A DNA stretch of 55,607 bases. Source: SHLQ01 sp051011575. Its GTDB lineage: Bacteria > Actinomycetota > Acidimicrobiia > Acidimicrobiales > SHLQ01. The DNA is taken from positions 1 to 55,607 of the forward strand of contig JBPCTR010000248.1 of assembly GCA_051011575.1 (NCBI GenBank), written 5' to 3'. Both the position numbers and the translations under genes were made by a program. Positions 32,047 to 41,200 of this stretch are shown here, piece after piece; within the stretch, counting starts at the first letter, position 1, and each line of letters begins with the position of its first letter. Under the pieces are notes generated by a model. It worked only from the letters and a program-made list of their open reading frames with translations. It was not told the DNA's origin and searched no databases.

Positions 32047-33699
32047 TCAATAGGTCCCAGCCAGCCACCAACCCCCGCGCTCGACATGGGCGAGCATCGC
32101 CTCGCCGTCTTCATCGACAAGTTGGAACCGGGCTCGGCGACGAGTTCGGTCGGGATCCCACCAGCGTTCGTCGAGCAACCATGGGCCGGCCCAGGCCACG
32201 ATCTGTTTCCACCGGCGACCGTCGCGGCTGATCGTTGCCGGTTCCCCTGACACCTCTCCCCTACCACTCACCACGACGGACTGCCCGGAGCTGTCGAGCA
32301 CCTCGACAGGTTGTTCAGAGAAGAGTTCGACCGGCGACGGTGCCGGCATCTGCCCCGGCCACGGGCGTTCATCGATCGGCTGCACCTTTCGTTCGGCCAG
32401 GTCCACACTGCCCGCTGGCAGGAGGCCGATCGCATCGTCGGGTTCGCGGCCACCGCGCCACTCGGCAACCTGGACGTTCTCGCTACCCACCAACGCTTCG
32501 AGGCGTGCCACCGCCCGCCCGGCCCGCAGATCGGCTTCGGTCTCACCGCCCCAGAACCCAAGCTGCCTGCCCTTTGCCGGTAGCAGGTCGTCGGGGCGCA
32601 GCACCAGCAGGTTGAGACCACCCGACGGCCGCACGGCCGGCGAGGCGTTGAGCCAACCATCGAGCTGCCACCGGACTCGGTCGGTGAGTGCCCCTACCGA
32701 CAAGGCGCCCTCATGGCGCCAGCCCCGGGCGAGCCGTTCGCCGTGTTCGGTTTCGGCTTCGATCGTGACCCGGCTACAGGCCGCCCCCCTGGCCTCGAGT
32801 CGCCCATGGAGTGTGAGCGCGAGCTGGCGGGCAGCGAACGCGGCCTGATCGATTCGTTCGACCGGTGGGTCGAGCGAGAGGGTGGCGGTCATGTCCTCGG
32901 GCGGGTCGGTGGCATCGGGCAGGGATTCATCGAATCCCGATGCTCGAGCGTGTGCCACCAAACCCGGACGCGAGAAGCGGCCGATCACGTCGGTTCGTTC
33001 GAACGCGGCGAACTCACCGAGGGTGCGCACCCCCAGCCGCCACAGGACGTCGGTGAGATCGGGCATGTCGAGCAGGGTGATCGGCAGCGGCGCCAGGAAG
33101 CCGGGGCTCTCACCCACGGGCACGATGTGGGGAACGGGACTCGAGGTACGGGCGGCGATCCGACCGGCGAACACACCATCGGCGATTCCGATCGAACAGG
33201 TCGTGCGACCCGCGAGGGTGTCGGTGACCGCCTGTTGGATCTTCTCGGCAAGTGGGAGATCGCCACCGAAGTAACGCGACGGCCCGATTGTGGGGAACAG
33301 ACACGTCCCGGGTTGGGTGATCTCGATCCGAGGCGTGAAAGCCTCGACCGCCGCCACCACCTCCTCGAACAGACGGGCCTCGGTGGCGAGATCGCGCTCG
33401 GAGATCGTGAGTTCCGGGCAACGGCCCTGAGCCTCGCGGCGACGCAACCCGCGCACCACCCCCACCGACCGGGCGGCCTCCGACGATGCCACCACCCGAT
33501 TCGCATGCATCACGGCCCCGGGTTCCTCTGGCCGGATCCCCGCCGCCACCACCGGCCAATCAGAACACCAGAGGAGGAGGACGCGCGGTGGATCTGTGAA
33601 TGAGGCCTTGGGCGGAATCAGGCTGCGTTCGTGTTCGCCTGCTTCTGTGTCGAGGCGGGTGAAGGCAGGTTCAGGAAGATAACTCTTGCGGTGTTTCAC
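32047..33699 (-). CDS. imuB: ImuB, non-catalytic Y-family polymerase homologue of the mutasome
   Basis: 550 residues, Y-family polymerase fold. Around residue 40, where active Y-polymerases have the FxxxDxDxF metal site, it has LLLWCSDWPVVAAG, the ImuB-type sequence. The SxDE catalytic motif region reads TPRIEITQPGTCLFPTIG. Both argue it is not a polymerase but the clamp-binding scaffold. A beta-clamp motif, QLGFWGG, starts at Gln379, as in mycobacterial ImuB. The long C-terminal extension would contact ImuA' and DnaE2. GTG at 33699 overlaps the imuA' stop (GTGA), giving tight coupling under one LexA box. Confidence 0.92.
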   Translation of the reverse strand: MKHRKSYLPEPAFTRLDTEAGEHERSLIPPKASFTDPPRVLLLWCSDWPVVAAGIRPEEPGAVMHANRVVASSEAARSVGVVRGLRRREAQGRCPELTISERDLATEARLFEEVVAAVEAFTPRIEITQPGTCLFPTIGPSRYFGGDLPLAEKIQQAVTDTLAGRTTCSIGIADGVFAGRIAARTSSPVPHIVPVGESPGFLAPLPITLLDMPDLTDVLWRLGVRTLGEFAAFERTDVIGRFSRPGLVAHARASGFDESLPDATDPPEDMTATLSLDPPVERIDQAAFAARQLALTLHGRLEARGAACSRVTIEAETEHGERLARGWRHEGALSVGALTDRVRWQLDGWLNASPAVRPSGGLNLLVLRPDDLLPAKGRQLGFWGGETEADLRAGRAVARLEALVGSENVQVAEWRGGREPDDAIGLLPAGSVDLAERKVQPIDERPWPGQMPAPSPVELFSEQPVEVLDSSGQSVVVSGRGEVSGEPATISRDGRRWKQIVAWAGPWLLDERWWDPDRTRRRARFQLVDEDGEAMLAHVERGGWWLAGTY

Positions 33700-34388
33700 T
33701 TCGCGAGGGGGATGACCTCAGCAACACGTTCGAGACGTTCGATCGTGCCGCTGGGGGCAGGGAGGGCGAAGCGGTCGGTGCGGGAGCGGCCACGGATGCG
33801 ACGGCCCGACGCCTCGACCTCGACGGCACGGCCCTGGAGGCAGCCGTATCCCTGACCGAGGCCTTCCCACTCGATGGGGTCGACATCGATCGACAGGTCG
33901 TACTGCAGCTGCCCTTCATTCCCGCCGGCCGATGCCAGCTCGAACAACACCGACCCGCGCTCGCGGGCCCGCGACGACATACGCCGGTATTCGCTCGGCA
34001 CCACTCGATGGCGGGGGGCGCCGAACATGACCACGTCGACCGCACCGATCAGTGCGCCTATCACTGCAGACCATGTGGCGGCATCGGGGCTGTTGACCAC
34101 CAGGACCCGTTCGATGGCCACACCGACTTCGCGAGCGGCGGCCAGGCCGATGCCGGGAACGTCGACCGCAGCCACCCAGCCTCCGCTGGTGGTGACCCCA
34201 CCGAGCAGCGCCCACGCCATGGCCCGAGCCGAGGCACCACCTTCGACCCGAACCGTCCACCCCCGCTGCAACCCTCCCCCGGGGAGGAGGTCGTGGAACA
34301 CCTCGGGAACGGGCAACACCTGCTCGGCCGCGAGGACGACCGGAGCGATACGACCGATCTGCTCTCGAAGCTCCGCGCTCACTGCCAT
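33696..34388 (-). CDS. imuA': ImuA', RecA/SulA-like mutasome component
   Basis: 230 residues, RecA-like fold: AEQVLPVPEVFHDLLPGGGL, WALLGGVTTSGGWVAAVDVP and RVLVVNSPDAATWSAVIGAL. In place of an intact Walker A it reads RVEGGASARAMAWAL, so ATP binding is doubtful, typical of ImuA'. With ImuB and DnaE2 it forms the damage-inducible mutasome. ATG at 34388 is chosen because a -10 box (GATACT) lies exactly six bases upstream with a LexA box overlapping it; the longer frame would run through the operator. Confidence 0.88.
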   Translation of the reverse strand: MAVSAELREQIGRIAPVVLAAEQVLPVPEVFHDLLPGGGLQRGWTVRVEGGASARAMAWALLGGVTTSGGWVAAVDVPGIGLAAAREVGVAIERVLVVNSPDAATWSAVIGALIGAVDVVMFGAPRHRVVPSEYRRMSSRARERGSVLFELASAGGNEGQLQYDLSIDVDPIEWEGLGQGYGCLQGRAVEVEASGRRIRGRSRTDRFALPAPSGTIERLERVAEVIPLAK

Positions 34389-34394
34389 TGACCC

Positions 34395-34400
34395 AGTATC
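34395..34400 (-). promoter_or_regulatory. -10 box of imuA'-imuB (leaderless type)
   Basis: GATACT on the minus strand, six bases before the ATG. A -35 candidate TTGCTT lies 18 bp upstream, and the LexA palindrome fills the spacer, so LexA would block RNA polymerase directly. Confidence 0.6.
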
Positions 34401-34414
34401 GAACAACTGTTCGA
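34399..34414. promoter_or_regulatory. LexA/SOS box of imuA'-imuB
   Basis: TCGAACAACTGTTCGA, a perfect palindromic match to the actinobacterial SOS box TCGAAC-N4-GTTCGA, between the -35 and -10 of the imuA' promoter. Confidence 0.92.
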
Positions 34415-34497
34415 CCAAAAGCAACCGGGGCGACGGTGGTCGAGATTGCCCGTCTCGCCACCGCCGCCCCGACCACTCTGCGCGAGACTGACCACTC

Positions 34498-37400
34498 ATG
34501 ACCGACCTCAGTGCCTTCGTTCCCCGCCTCGCGGCGGAGCTGGGTGCAACGCCGGATTCGCACTGGACCAGCGTTCCGGGATCGATGCTCAGCGCCGACA
34601 TCTCGGGGTTCACCGCTCTGTCGGAGAAGCTTGCCGGCAAGGGGAAGGCGGGCGCAGAGGAGATCACCGAGTTGATCAACACCTGCTTCACGGCGCTCAT
34701 CGACAGCGCGTACGACTACGGCGGCGAGGTACTCAAGTTCGGCGGCGACGCCCTCCTCGTGCTGTTCCGCGGCGACGACCACGAGCGCCGCGTTGTGAGT
34801 GCCGGCCAGGCCATGCAGCACGCCCTGCATTCGTCCCCCGCCGCCAAACGCGCCAACCTCACCATGACCGTCGGTGCGGCCGAGGGACCCTTCGACGTCT
34901 TCCTCGCTGGTTCCGACTACCGGGAACTGCTCATCACCGGCACCCGTGCCACCGAAGTGATCCACCTCGAGGGTGAGGCTGCGAAGGGGGAAACGCTCGT
35001 GAGTCCGACCCTCGCCGCCGTGCTCCCTCCCGACATGGTCGGGCGCACTCACGCTGGTGGCCATGAGGTGATCGGCCGGACCGACAATCAAATCACCGGG
35101 CCGCCCGATCGGGTGTCCGACGACCTCGACCTGAGTTCCTTCGTTCCTCCGGCTGTTTTAGAGCAATTCGTTGCCTTCGAGGAGATGGGCGGCGAGCATC
35201 GCCTGGTCACAGTCGGGTTCGCGATGGTTGCGGGGATCGCCGCCGAGATCGATCGGGTCGGTGCGGACGGCACGGCCGCGACCCTGGGCCGACTGGTCGA
35301 CGACATCATGGCCGCCACCGCACCGTTCGGGGTCACGGTTCTCCATACCGATATCGCTCCCGACGGTGTGAAGTTTGTCCTGTGCGCCGGCGCCCCCGTC
35401 AACCCTGGTGATACCGGCGACGCCCTGCTGGAGGCCGCGCTGCGGATCGCCGAGATCGACTCGCCTCTTGTGATTCGCCAGGGGGTGCAGACGGGTCGCG
35501 TGTTCGCGGGTTTCCTCGGTAGCCCCTACCGCCGCACGTACACACTCATGGGCGACCCGGTGAACACCGCGGCCCGCATGCTCGGCAAGGCCGACGACCG
35601 AGACATCGTGGCCGTCGACACCGTCGTGGACGACACTCGCACCATCTTCGCCACCGAGGAGCTCGAGCCGTTCCATGTGAAAGGCAAGACCGAGCCGATC
35701 GTGGCCCACAAGGTCTTCGCCAGCTCCGACGAGGTTCGCCGGCACGGCTCGGCCACCCGGTTGGTCGGCCGCAAGACCGAACTCGACTCGCTCACGCGGG
35801 CCATCGGCGAACTCGGCGAGGTGATTGTCCTCTCCGGCCCCGCCGGGGTCGGCAAGTCGCGCCTTCTCGACGCCGCATGGGACATGGCCGAGGGGCTCAC
35901 GATCTTCCAGGCCGCCTGCACGCCCTATGGGGCAAGCTCGCCATACAGCGTGTTCCGACCACTCCTCCGGAGCGGCAGTGGCATCGACGTACACGCCGAT
36001 CCCGACCACGCCGGCGATCTCCTCACCAAGATCGTCCGCTCCTTCGCTCCAGCTCTCCGCCCGGTGCTTCCCCTACTCGCAATTCCTTTTGGGGCAAAGG
36101 TGTCGAGCACACCCGAGTTCGAGGCGATCGAGCCGAAGTTCCTCCGCGAACGGGTGCACGCTGCGGTGGTCGACTTCCTCGACGCGGTTCTCGACGGACC
36201 GGTGATGCTGGTGGTCGAGGATCTCCACTGGGTCGACGACGCGTCGGGCGACCTGGTATCGCACCTCGTGCGCGCGGCCGAGTCACGGCCGTGGGCCGCC
36301 ATCGTTACACGCCGTCCGGAGGGCGAATGGGTGCCGCCGGAATCGGCGCACCTCTCCGAGCTCGCCCTCGACCCGCTCGACGACGACGACATCCGCTCGC
36401 TTGCGATTCAGGTGTGCGCCCGGGCACTCACCGACCACGAGCTGGACGAGATCGCGGCTCGTGCAGCCGGCAACCCACTGTTCGCGATCGAGCTCACGGC
36501 CGCACTCGACGGGGGATCGGTCGACGCACTGCCGGACTCGATCGAGGGCATGATCGCCACTCGCATCGACAGTCTCGACCCCGCCGAGCGCCGACTCGTG
36601 CGACTCGCATCGGTGTTCGGGCAGACGTTCGCCGTCGCCGACTTCACCGCCGTGTTGACCGATGTGGCACCGGAGCTGACGTTCCGACCCAAGCCCATCG
36701 CCGACCTGCTCGAACCCGGACGCAACAAGACGATGCGGTTCACACACGCCCTCTACCGCGACGTTGCGTACGAGGGCCTTCCGTTCCGACGACGAACTCG
36801 ACTCCACGCCACCGTCGGCCGGAGCCTCGAGGACCGAGCCAAGGACCCAGACGCGATCGCGGGGCTGTTGTCTCTCCACTTCGCCGAAGCCCGGGTCCGC
36901 GAGAAGGCGTGGCACTACTCACTGATTGCCGGAGAACGTGCAGCCAGTACCGGCGCGAACATTGAGGCGGCGGCCACGTACCGACGCGCCCTCGACTCTG
37001 CGCCGCGATCCGTTGACCCGGGTGAGCGGGCGGAGGTCAGTGAGCGTCTCGGCGACGCCGCATGGAGTTCCGGCAAGTTCGAAGATGCGGTTCACGCCCT
37101 GCAGCGTGTTCGACGACTCTCCACCGACGAAGCAGTCGATCTGCGTGCGCGGCGGAAGATCGGAATGATCCGTGAGAACGAAGGCCGCCAGACCCAGGCG
37201 CTGTCCTGGTACACCCGCGCTCTACGCACGCTCGATGATCGACAGGTATCCCCAGAGGTCGAGGCCGAGCGCGGTCATCTCTTGATCGCAACGGCCGGTA
37301 TTCGACACCGCCAAGCGGACGATAAGACAGGCCTTGCATTGGCGGAGGAGGCCGAGCGAATCGCTCTGAGAATCGACGACGCCTCGGTTCTCGCATCTGC

Positions 37401-38220
37401 CCTCGATCGGCAGGTGCTGGCGAGGACGTTCCTCAAGCAGGACCTCGGCGGCCGGGGGGAAGCTGCGCTTGCCGCCTATCGCGCCCTCGGCAACTCGGCA
37501 GGCGAGGCACGGACTCTGAACAACATGGGGATCGCGAGCTACTTCGCAGGCGACTGGACCTCCACTGTCGACCTGTACGCGAGCGCTATCGAACGGAGCA
37601 CCGCAGCCGGTGATGTGCTCCTCGCCGGAATCGGCGCCGTCAACATGGCCGAGATCCTCGCGGATCAGGGTTACTGGGATCGTGCAATCGAAGCACTGGA
37701 TGATGTCGTTCGGAACTGGATGTCGACCGGCTATGGACCAGGCGTGGCAGTCGCTCTGTCGTTTCGAGGCACGGCGAGGTCTCGGCGTGGAGACGACGAC
37801 GCCGCGAGCGACCTCGAAGAATCACTCGATCGGGCAACGCAGATCGGCGCGAGCAGCCTCGTCGCCGGCGCCGTAGCTCGCCTTGCCGAGCATTCGCTGA
37901 TCGTCGACAACCTGGGCGACGCACAACGCTGGCTCGACCAGCTCGCCTCGATGCCCGAGGCGGCCGAAAGCGACCTGACTCGACGCCGACGGTTGTTCCA
38001 GGCGATCCTCGACAACCGGCGCTCGAACGAAGTGTCCGACGACCTGATCGAACTCGCCTACGACGGTGGAGACTTCGTGCAGGCGCTCGCCGAACACCTT
38101 CTCCACGGTGTGGCGCCCGAACTAGTCGCGCGCGACGAGCGCCTCGCCTCGCAGCTGGGCATCATCGCGTTCCCACCCTTCCCGGTCCACGCGGTCACGC
38201 CGACTGGGAGTGGCGGTTAG
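34498..38220 (+). CDS. Soluble-adenylyl-cyclase-like protein: two cyclase domains, AAA ATPase, TPR
   Basis: 1240 residues. Cyclase domain C1 (about 1-180) holds the metal aspartates Asp34 (MLSADISGFTAL) and Asp84 and the base-selecting Lys80 (GGEVLKFGGDALL). C2 (about 210-410) lacks the metal site but has TYTLMGDPVNTAARM, with Thr349, Asn356 and Arg360 spaced as in mammalian soluble adenylyl cyclase. One composite active site for ATP is expected. An AAA/NTPase module follows: Walker A SGPAGVGKSRL about 446, Walker B VMLVVEDLHWVDD about 571. TPR-like helices run from about 800 to 1150. No signal peptide or membrane helix. It converges on the giant surface-protein gene with 4 bp overlap. Confidence 0.9.
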   Translation: MTDLSAFVPRLAAELGATPDSHWTSVPGSMLSADISGFTALSEKLAGKGKAGAEEITELINTCFTALIDSAYDYGGEVLKFGGDALLVLFRGDDHERRVVSAGQAMQHALHSSPAAKRANLTMTVGAAEGPFDVFLAGSDYRELLITGTRATEVIHLEGEAAKGETLVSPTLAAVLPPDMVGRTHAGGHEVIGRTDNQITGPPDRVSDDLDLSSFVPPAVLEQFVAFEEMGGEHRLVTVGFAMVAGIAAEIDRVGADGTAATLGRLVDDIMAATAPFGVTVLHTDIAPDGVKFVLCAGAPVNPGDTGDALLEAALRIAEIDSPLVIRQGVQTGRVFAGFLGSPYRRTYTLMGDPVNTAARMLGKADDRDIVAVDTVVDDTRTIFATEELEPFHVKGKTEPIVAHKVFASSDEVRRHGSATRLVGRKTELDSLTRAIGELGEVIVLSGPAGVGKSRLLDAAWDMAEGLTIFQAACTPYGASSPYSVFRPLLRSGSGIDVHADPDHAGDLLTKIVRSFAPALRPVLPLLAIPFGAKVSSTPEFEAIEPKFLRERVHAAVVDFLDAVLDGPVMLVVEDLHWVDDASGDLVSHLVRAAESRPWAAIVTRRPEGEWVPPESAHLSELALDPLDDDDIRSLAIQVCARALTDHELDEIAARAAGNPLFAIELTAALDGGSVDALPDSIEGMIATRIDSLDPAERRLVRLASVFGQTFAVADFTAVLTDVAPELTFRPKPIADLLEPGRNKTMRFTHALYRDVAYEGLPFRRRTRLHATVGRSLEDRAKDPDAIAGLLSLHFAEARVREKAWHYSLIAGERAASTGANIEAAATYRRALDSAPRSVDPGERAEVSERLGDAAWSSGKFEDAVHALQRVRRLSTDEAVDLRARRKIGMIRENEGRQTQALSWYTRALRTLDDRQVSPEVEAERGHLLIATAGIRHRQADDKTGLALAEEAERIALRIDDASVLASALDRQVLARTFLKQDLGGRGEAALAAYRALGNSAGEARTLNNMGIASYFAGDWTSTVDLYASAIERSTAAGDVLLAGIGAVNMAEILADQGYWDRAIEALDDVVRNWMSTGYGPGVAVALSFRGTARSRRGDDDAASDLEESLDRATQIGASSLVAGAVARLAEHSLIVDNLGDAQRWLDQLASMPEAAESDLTRRRRLFQAILDNRRSNEVSDDLIELAYDGGDFVQALAEHLLHGVAPELVARDERLASQLGIIAFPPFPVHAVTPTGSGG

Positions 38221-41200
38221 GCCTTCTCCGCATCCTTGGCGGCATCCTCGAACTCGTCGAGAGCGTCTTCGACATCGGTCGCCAGCAGGATCACGCCTTC
38301 CTGGAAGTGCTCGATCGCCTCGTCGATGTCATCGGGATCACCACCACGGGTCATCGCTGTATTGATCGCCTCGAATGCGAGGTTGCGCCCGAGGTTGCCA
38401 AGCGTGTTCAGGAGGTCGTCGCCGACCGCTTGCGGCAGGCCTTTGTCGAGTGCGTCGTCGACCTCCTTGGCCGCCTTCTTCAGGTCCTTGATCGCCTGGG
38501 AGATCTCGATCGGCGTCTTCTCGAGATGCACGACCGCCTTGTTGACGTTCTCGAGCGTCTTCTCGAGTTCTTTCCGAATCTTGTTGTCTGGCTCGTTCGC
38601 GATGAGGTCGTTGATCTGGTCGACGAGGAATCCGAGACCGCCGACCACCTCGTAGCTACCGACCGCACTCGCAACATTGCCCAGTGCGTCGGTGCCCGTC
38701 ACCGTGATGGTGAAGGCGCCGACCGAAGTTGTCGGGAGCAGGTCCCCACTCTCGAGAGTGAGGCCCCCGACGACGGCCGAGCATGATGCACCCGCGGGAT
38801 CCTGACAGCTGAAGATCGCAGCGACTTCCTGCCCTTGCGCGTACACCGAGCCGACCTGCGGTTGGATCAACGTCACTGCGGGAGCGAGGGTGTCAATCGT
38901 GACGATCTCGATCGCCGTCTGACCATCGGCCACCACGAACTCGACAGTGTGGATGCCGTCACCGGCAACGGCGACTCCCGCAGGCGTCAGCTCCTCGAGC
39001 GGCGCTCCGTCGAGACTGAACTGGATCGGCAGACCATCTGCGTCGGCGGTCACGGTGACCGGGCCCGTGTAGAAGCCGTTTATCGGATCGCCCCCTACCG
39101 ACGCGGTCACCGCCGTCGTGAGGGAGACGGGCGGCGGCGGTGCGACCTCGTCGCTGAAGTTCTCGGCCTTGTTCGTCGACACGCCCACGTTCCCGGCGTT
39201 GTCCTTGGCCTGAACCAGGAACTCCATGTTCGTGGGCACGGTCGGGAACGTCACCGCGCCAACCCAGCGTCCGCTGGCCGGCGGTGACTCGATGAGATCG
39301 ATTCCGAACCACTCGGCCGTCACATCTCCGGCGCTCGGTGTGGCGAGCACGTACACGCGGTCGACCCCGGATCCGCCGTGGTCATCGACCTCGGCGGTGA
39401 TGGTGAGCTGCGCTCCGTCGAGGACCGAATCGACCCTGAGAATCGCGGGCGCCGACCGGTCGGCATCATTCGAGTAGTAGACGATCACGTCGATGTCGTC
39501 GTCGAGCCGCTGAACGCCGGCGTCTTCGGTGCCCCGGTACTGGCCGGTTGCAAGCACGAGGTTCTGACGCTGACCCTCCGGTTTCTCGAATGTGGAGATC
39601 CGCTGGGGAACGGTGGGGTAGTTGATGTTGTCGAGGTCGGGCTCGGGCGCCTGGCTCGACTCGTCGAAGACCGGAACGGCCACCACCGGATCGATCCCCA
39701 CGTAGCTCGAGGTCATGTCGAGGATGATCGCCCCTCGGGCCTCGGTTTCGATCTGCGTCGTGTCCAGCGCAAGCACGTCGGTCACGTCGAGCGTGAGCGA
39801 CGGCTGGATAGGCCGACCCGGCTGCGTGATCGTGCTCGGGTCGCCCGCGTCGTTCAGGTTCGAGTAATAGAGCTCGGTCCCGACCGGATTCGGAATGTTG
39901 TCGGCGTCGGCCATGAAGACCACCGCACCCTCCCCGGTCAGTGGATCGATGAAGGGCTCGTTGTCGGGAGCCTCCGGGGCGGGCTGGGCGGGCACGCCCA
40001 CACGGAAGAAGGGCAGGCCGTAGAGCGTGCTCTCCTGGATCGCCTTCTCGTGGTACACACTCACGTCGACGAGCTCGGAATAGGCCTCCTGCTTCGCGAA
40101 CTGCATCGCCTGTCCGATCGTGGTGATGTCGTTCGGATCGAGGGCATCGACGTTGATCGGATTGACCAGGTTCCGGGCGAACAGCTGGAGCAGCCGCTCG
40201 GTGTAGCCGACGGTCTCGGTATCGCCGTAGCCGAAGCCGGTGTTTCCGACGTATACCGCTTGCTGATCGATGAACGCCTCAGCCCAATCGTCGAGGACGC
40301 CGGTGAGACCGGTCGACGTGTTGGGCACGTTCAGACCAGAGTGACAACCCATCGAGAAGATGATCGACCCGTCGAGGAGACCGTCGGCCGCTGGCAGCGC
40401 ATCGATCTCACTCACTTCGAAGTTGTCGTTGAAGCCCGGCACCTGATCGCCCGCGGCCGGGAGCGCCCGGTAGTGGTCGAAGTGGGCATTGAAGGAGACG
40501 ATGTCGGGGCCGTTCGCGTCGCCGGCACCATCGGGGGTCAGGAGACGATCTCCGATGTCGGTGGCGGTCCATGCTCCGTCGCCATTGAGGTCGTCGATGC
40601 CGTCTTCGAGATCACGGTCGAGGTCGGCCGGAGCGATCGGACCAGTGAGCTCGTCGGCGATTGCCTCGGAGCCGTCGATCAGGAAGTCGTAGCCGGCTAC
40701 CAGACCGGTCTCGGCGGCGAGAATGCCGTCGAAGAGAATGAACTGGTCGATGTAGTCCTTGATCTGCTGCGGCTCCTCGAGCACGCGCCCGAGGGCGGCA
40801 TCCGGAAGGTAGATGAAGCGATCACCAAATGGCAGCGCCGCGGTCTCGCCGTAGGGATCGTCGGACAGGAACGTCGACGCCCAGAACGAGCTCGTGAAGG
40901 CGTTGCGACCCGTGAGATCGAAGCGGTAATCGAACTCGTTGGCGACCTCGGTGGCATCGGCGAGCCGAGCCATCGGTAGCAGATCATCGGAGCCGATCAG
41001 CACGATGTTCTCGATATCGCGGAGCGCCCGAATCGGATCGAGAACGTCGCTGATGATCTCGGAGACGATCGCGTTCGTCGTATTCGGATCGCAGGCGTCC
41101 TCAGCGTTGGCCGGGTTGTCGAGTGCCGCGTATGCAGCCCGCACGTCGGCGAAGCCATCGACCGGCACCACCACACCGGAGAGCCCCATCTGGCTGATTT

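Noticed and set aside
34389..34700. Extended ImuA' start at 34700
   Set aside because: It would translate through the LexA operator and promoter and overlap the start of the cyclase gene; the ATG at 34388 has a correctly spaced -10 box.
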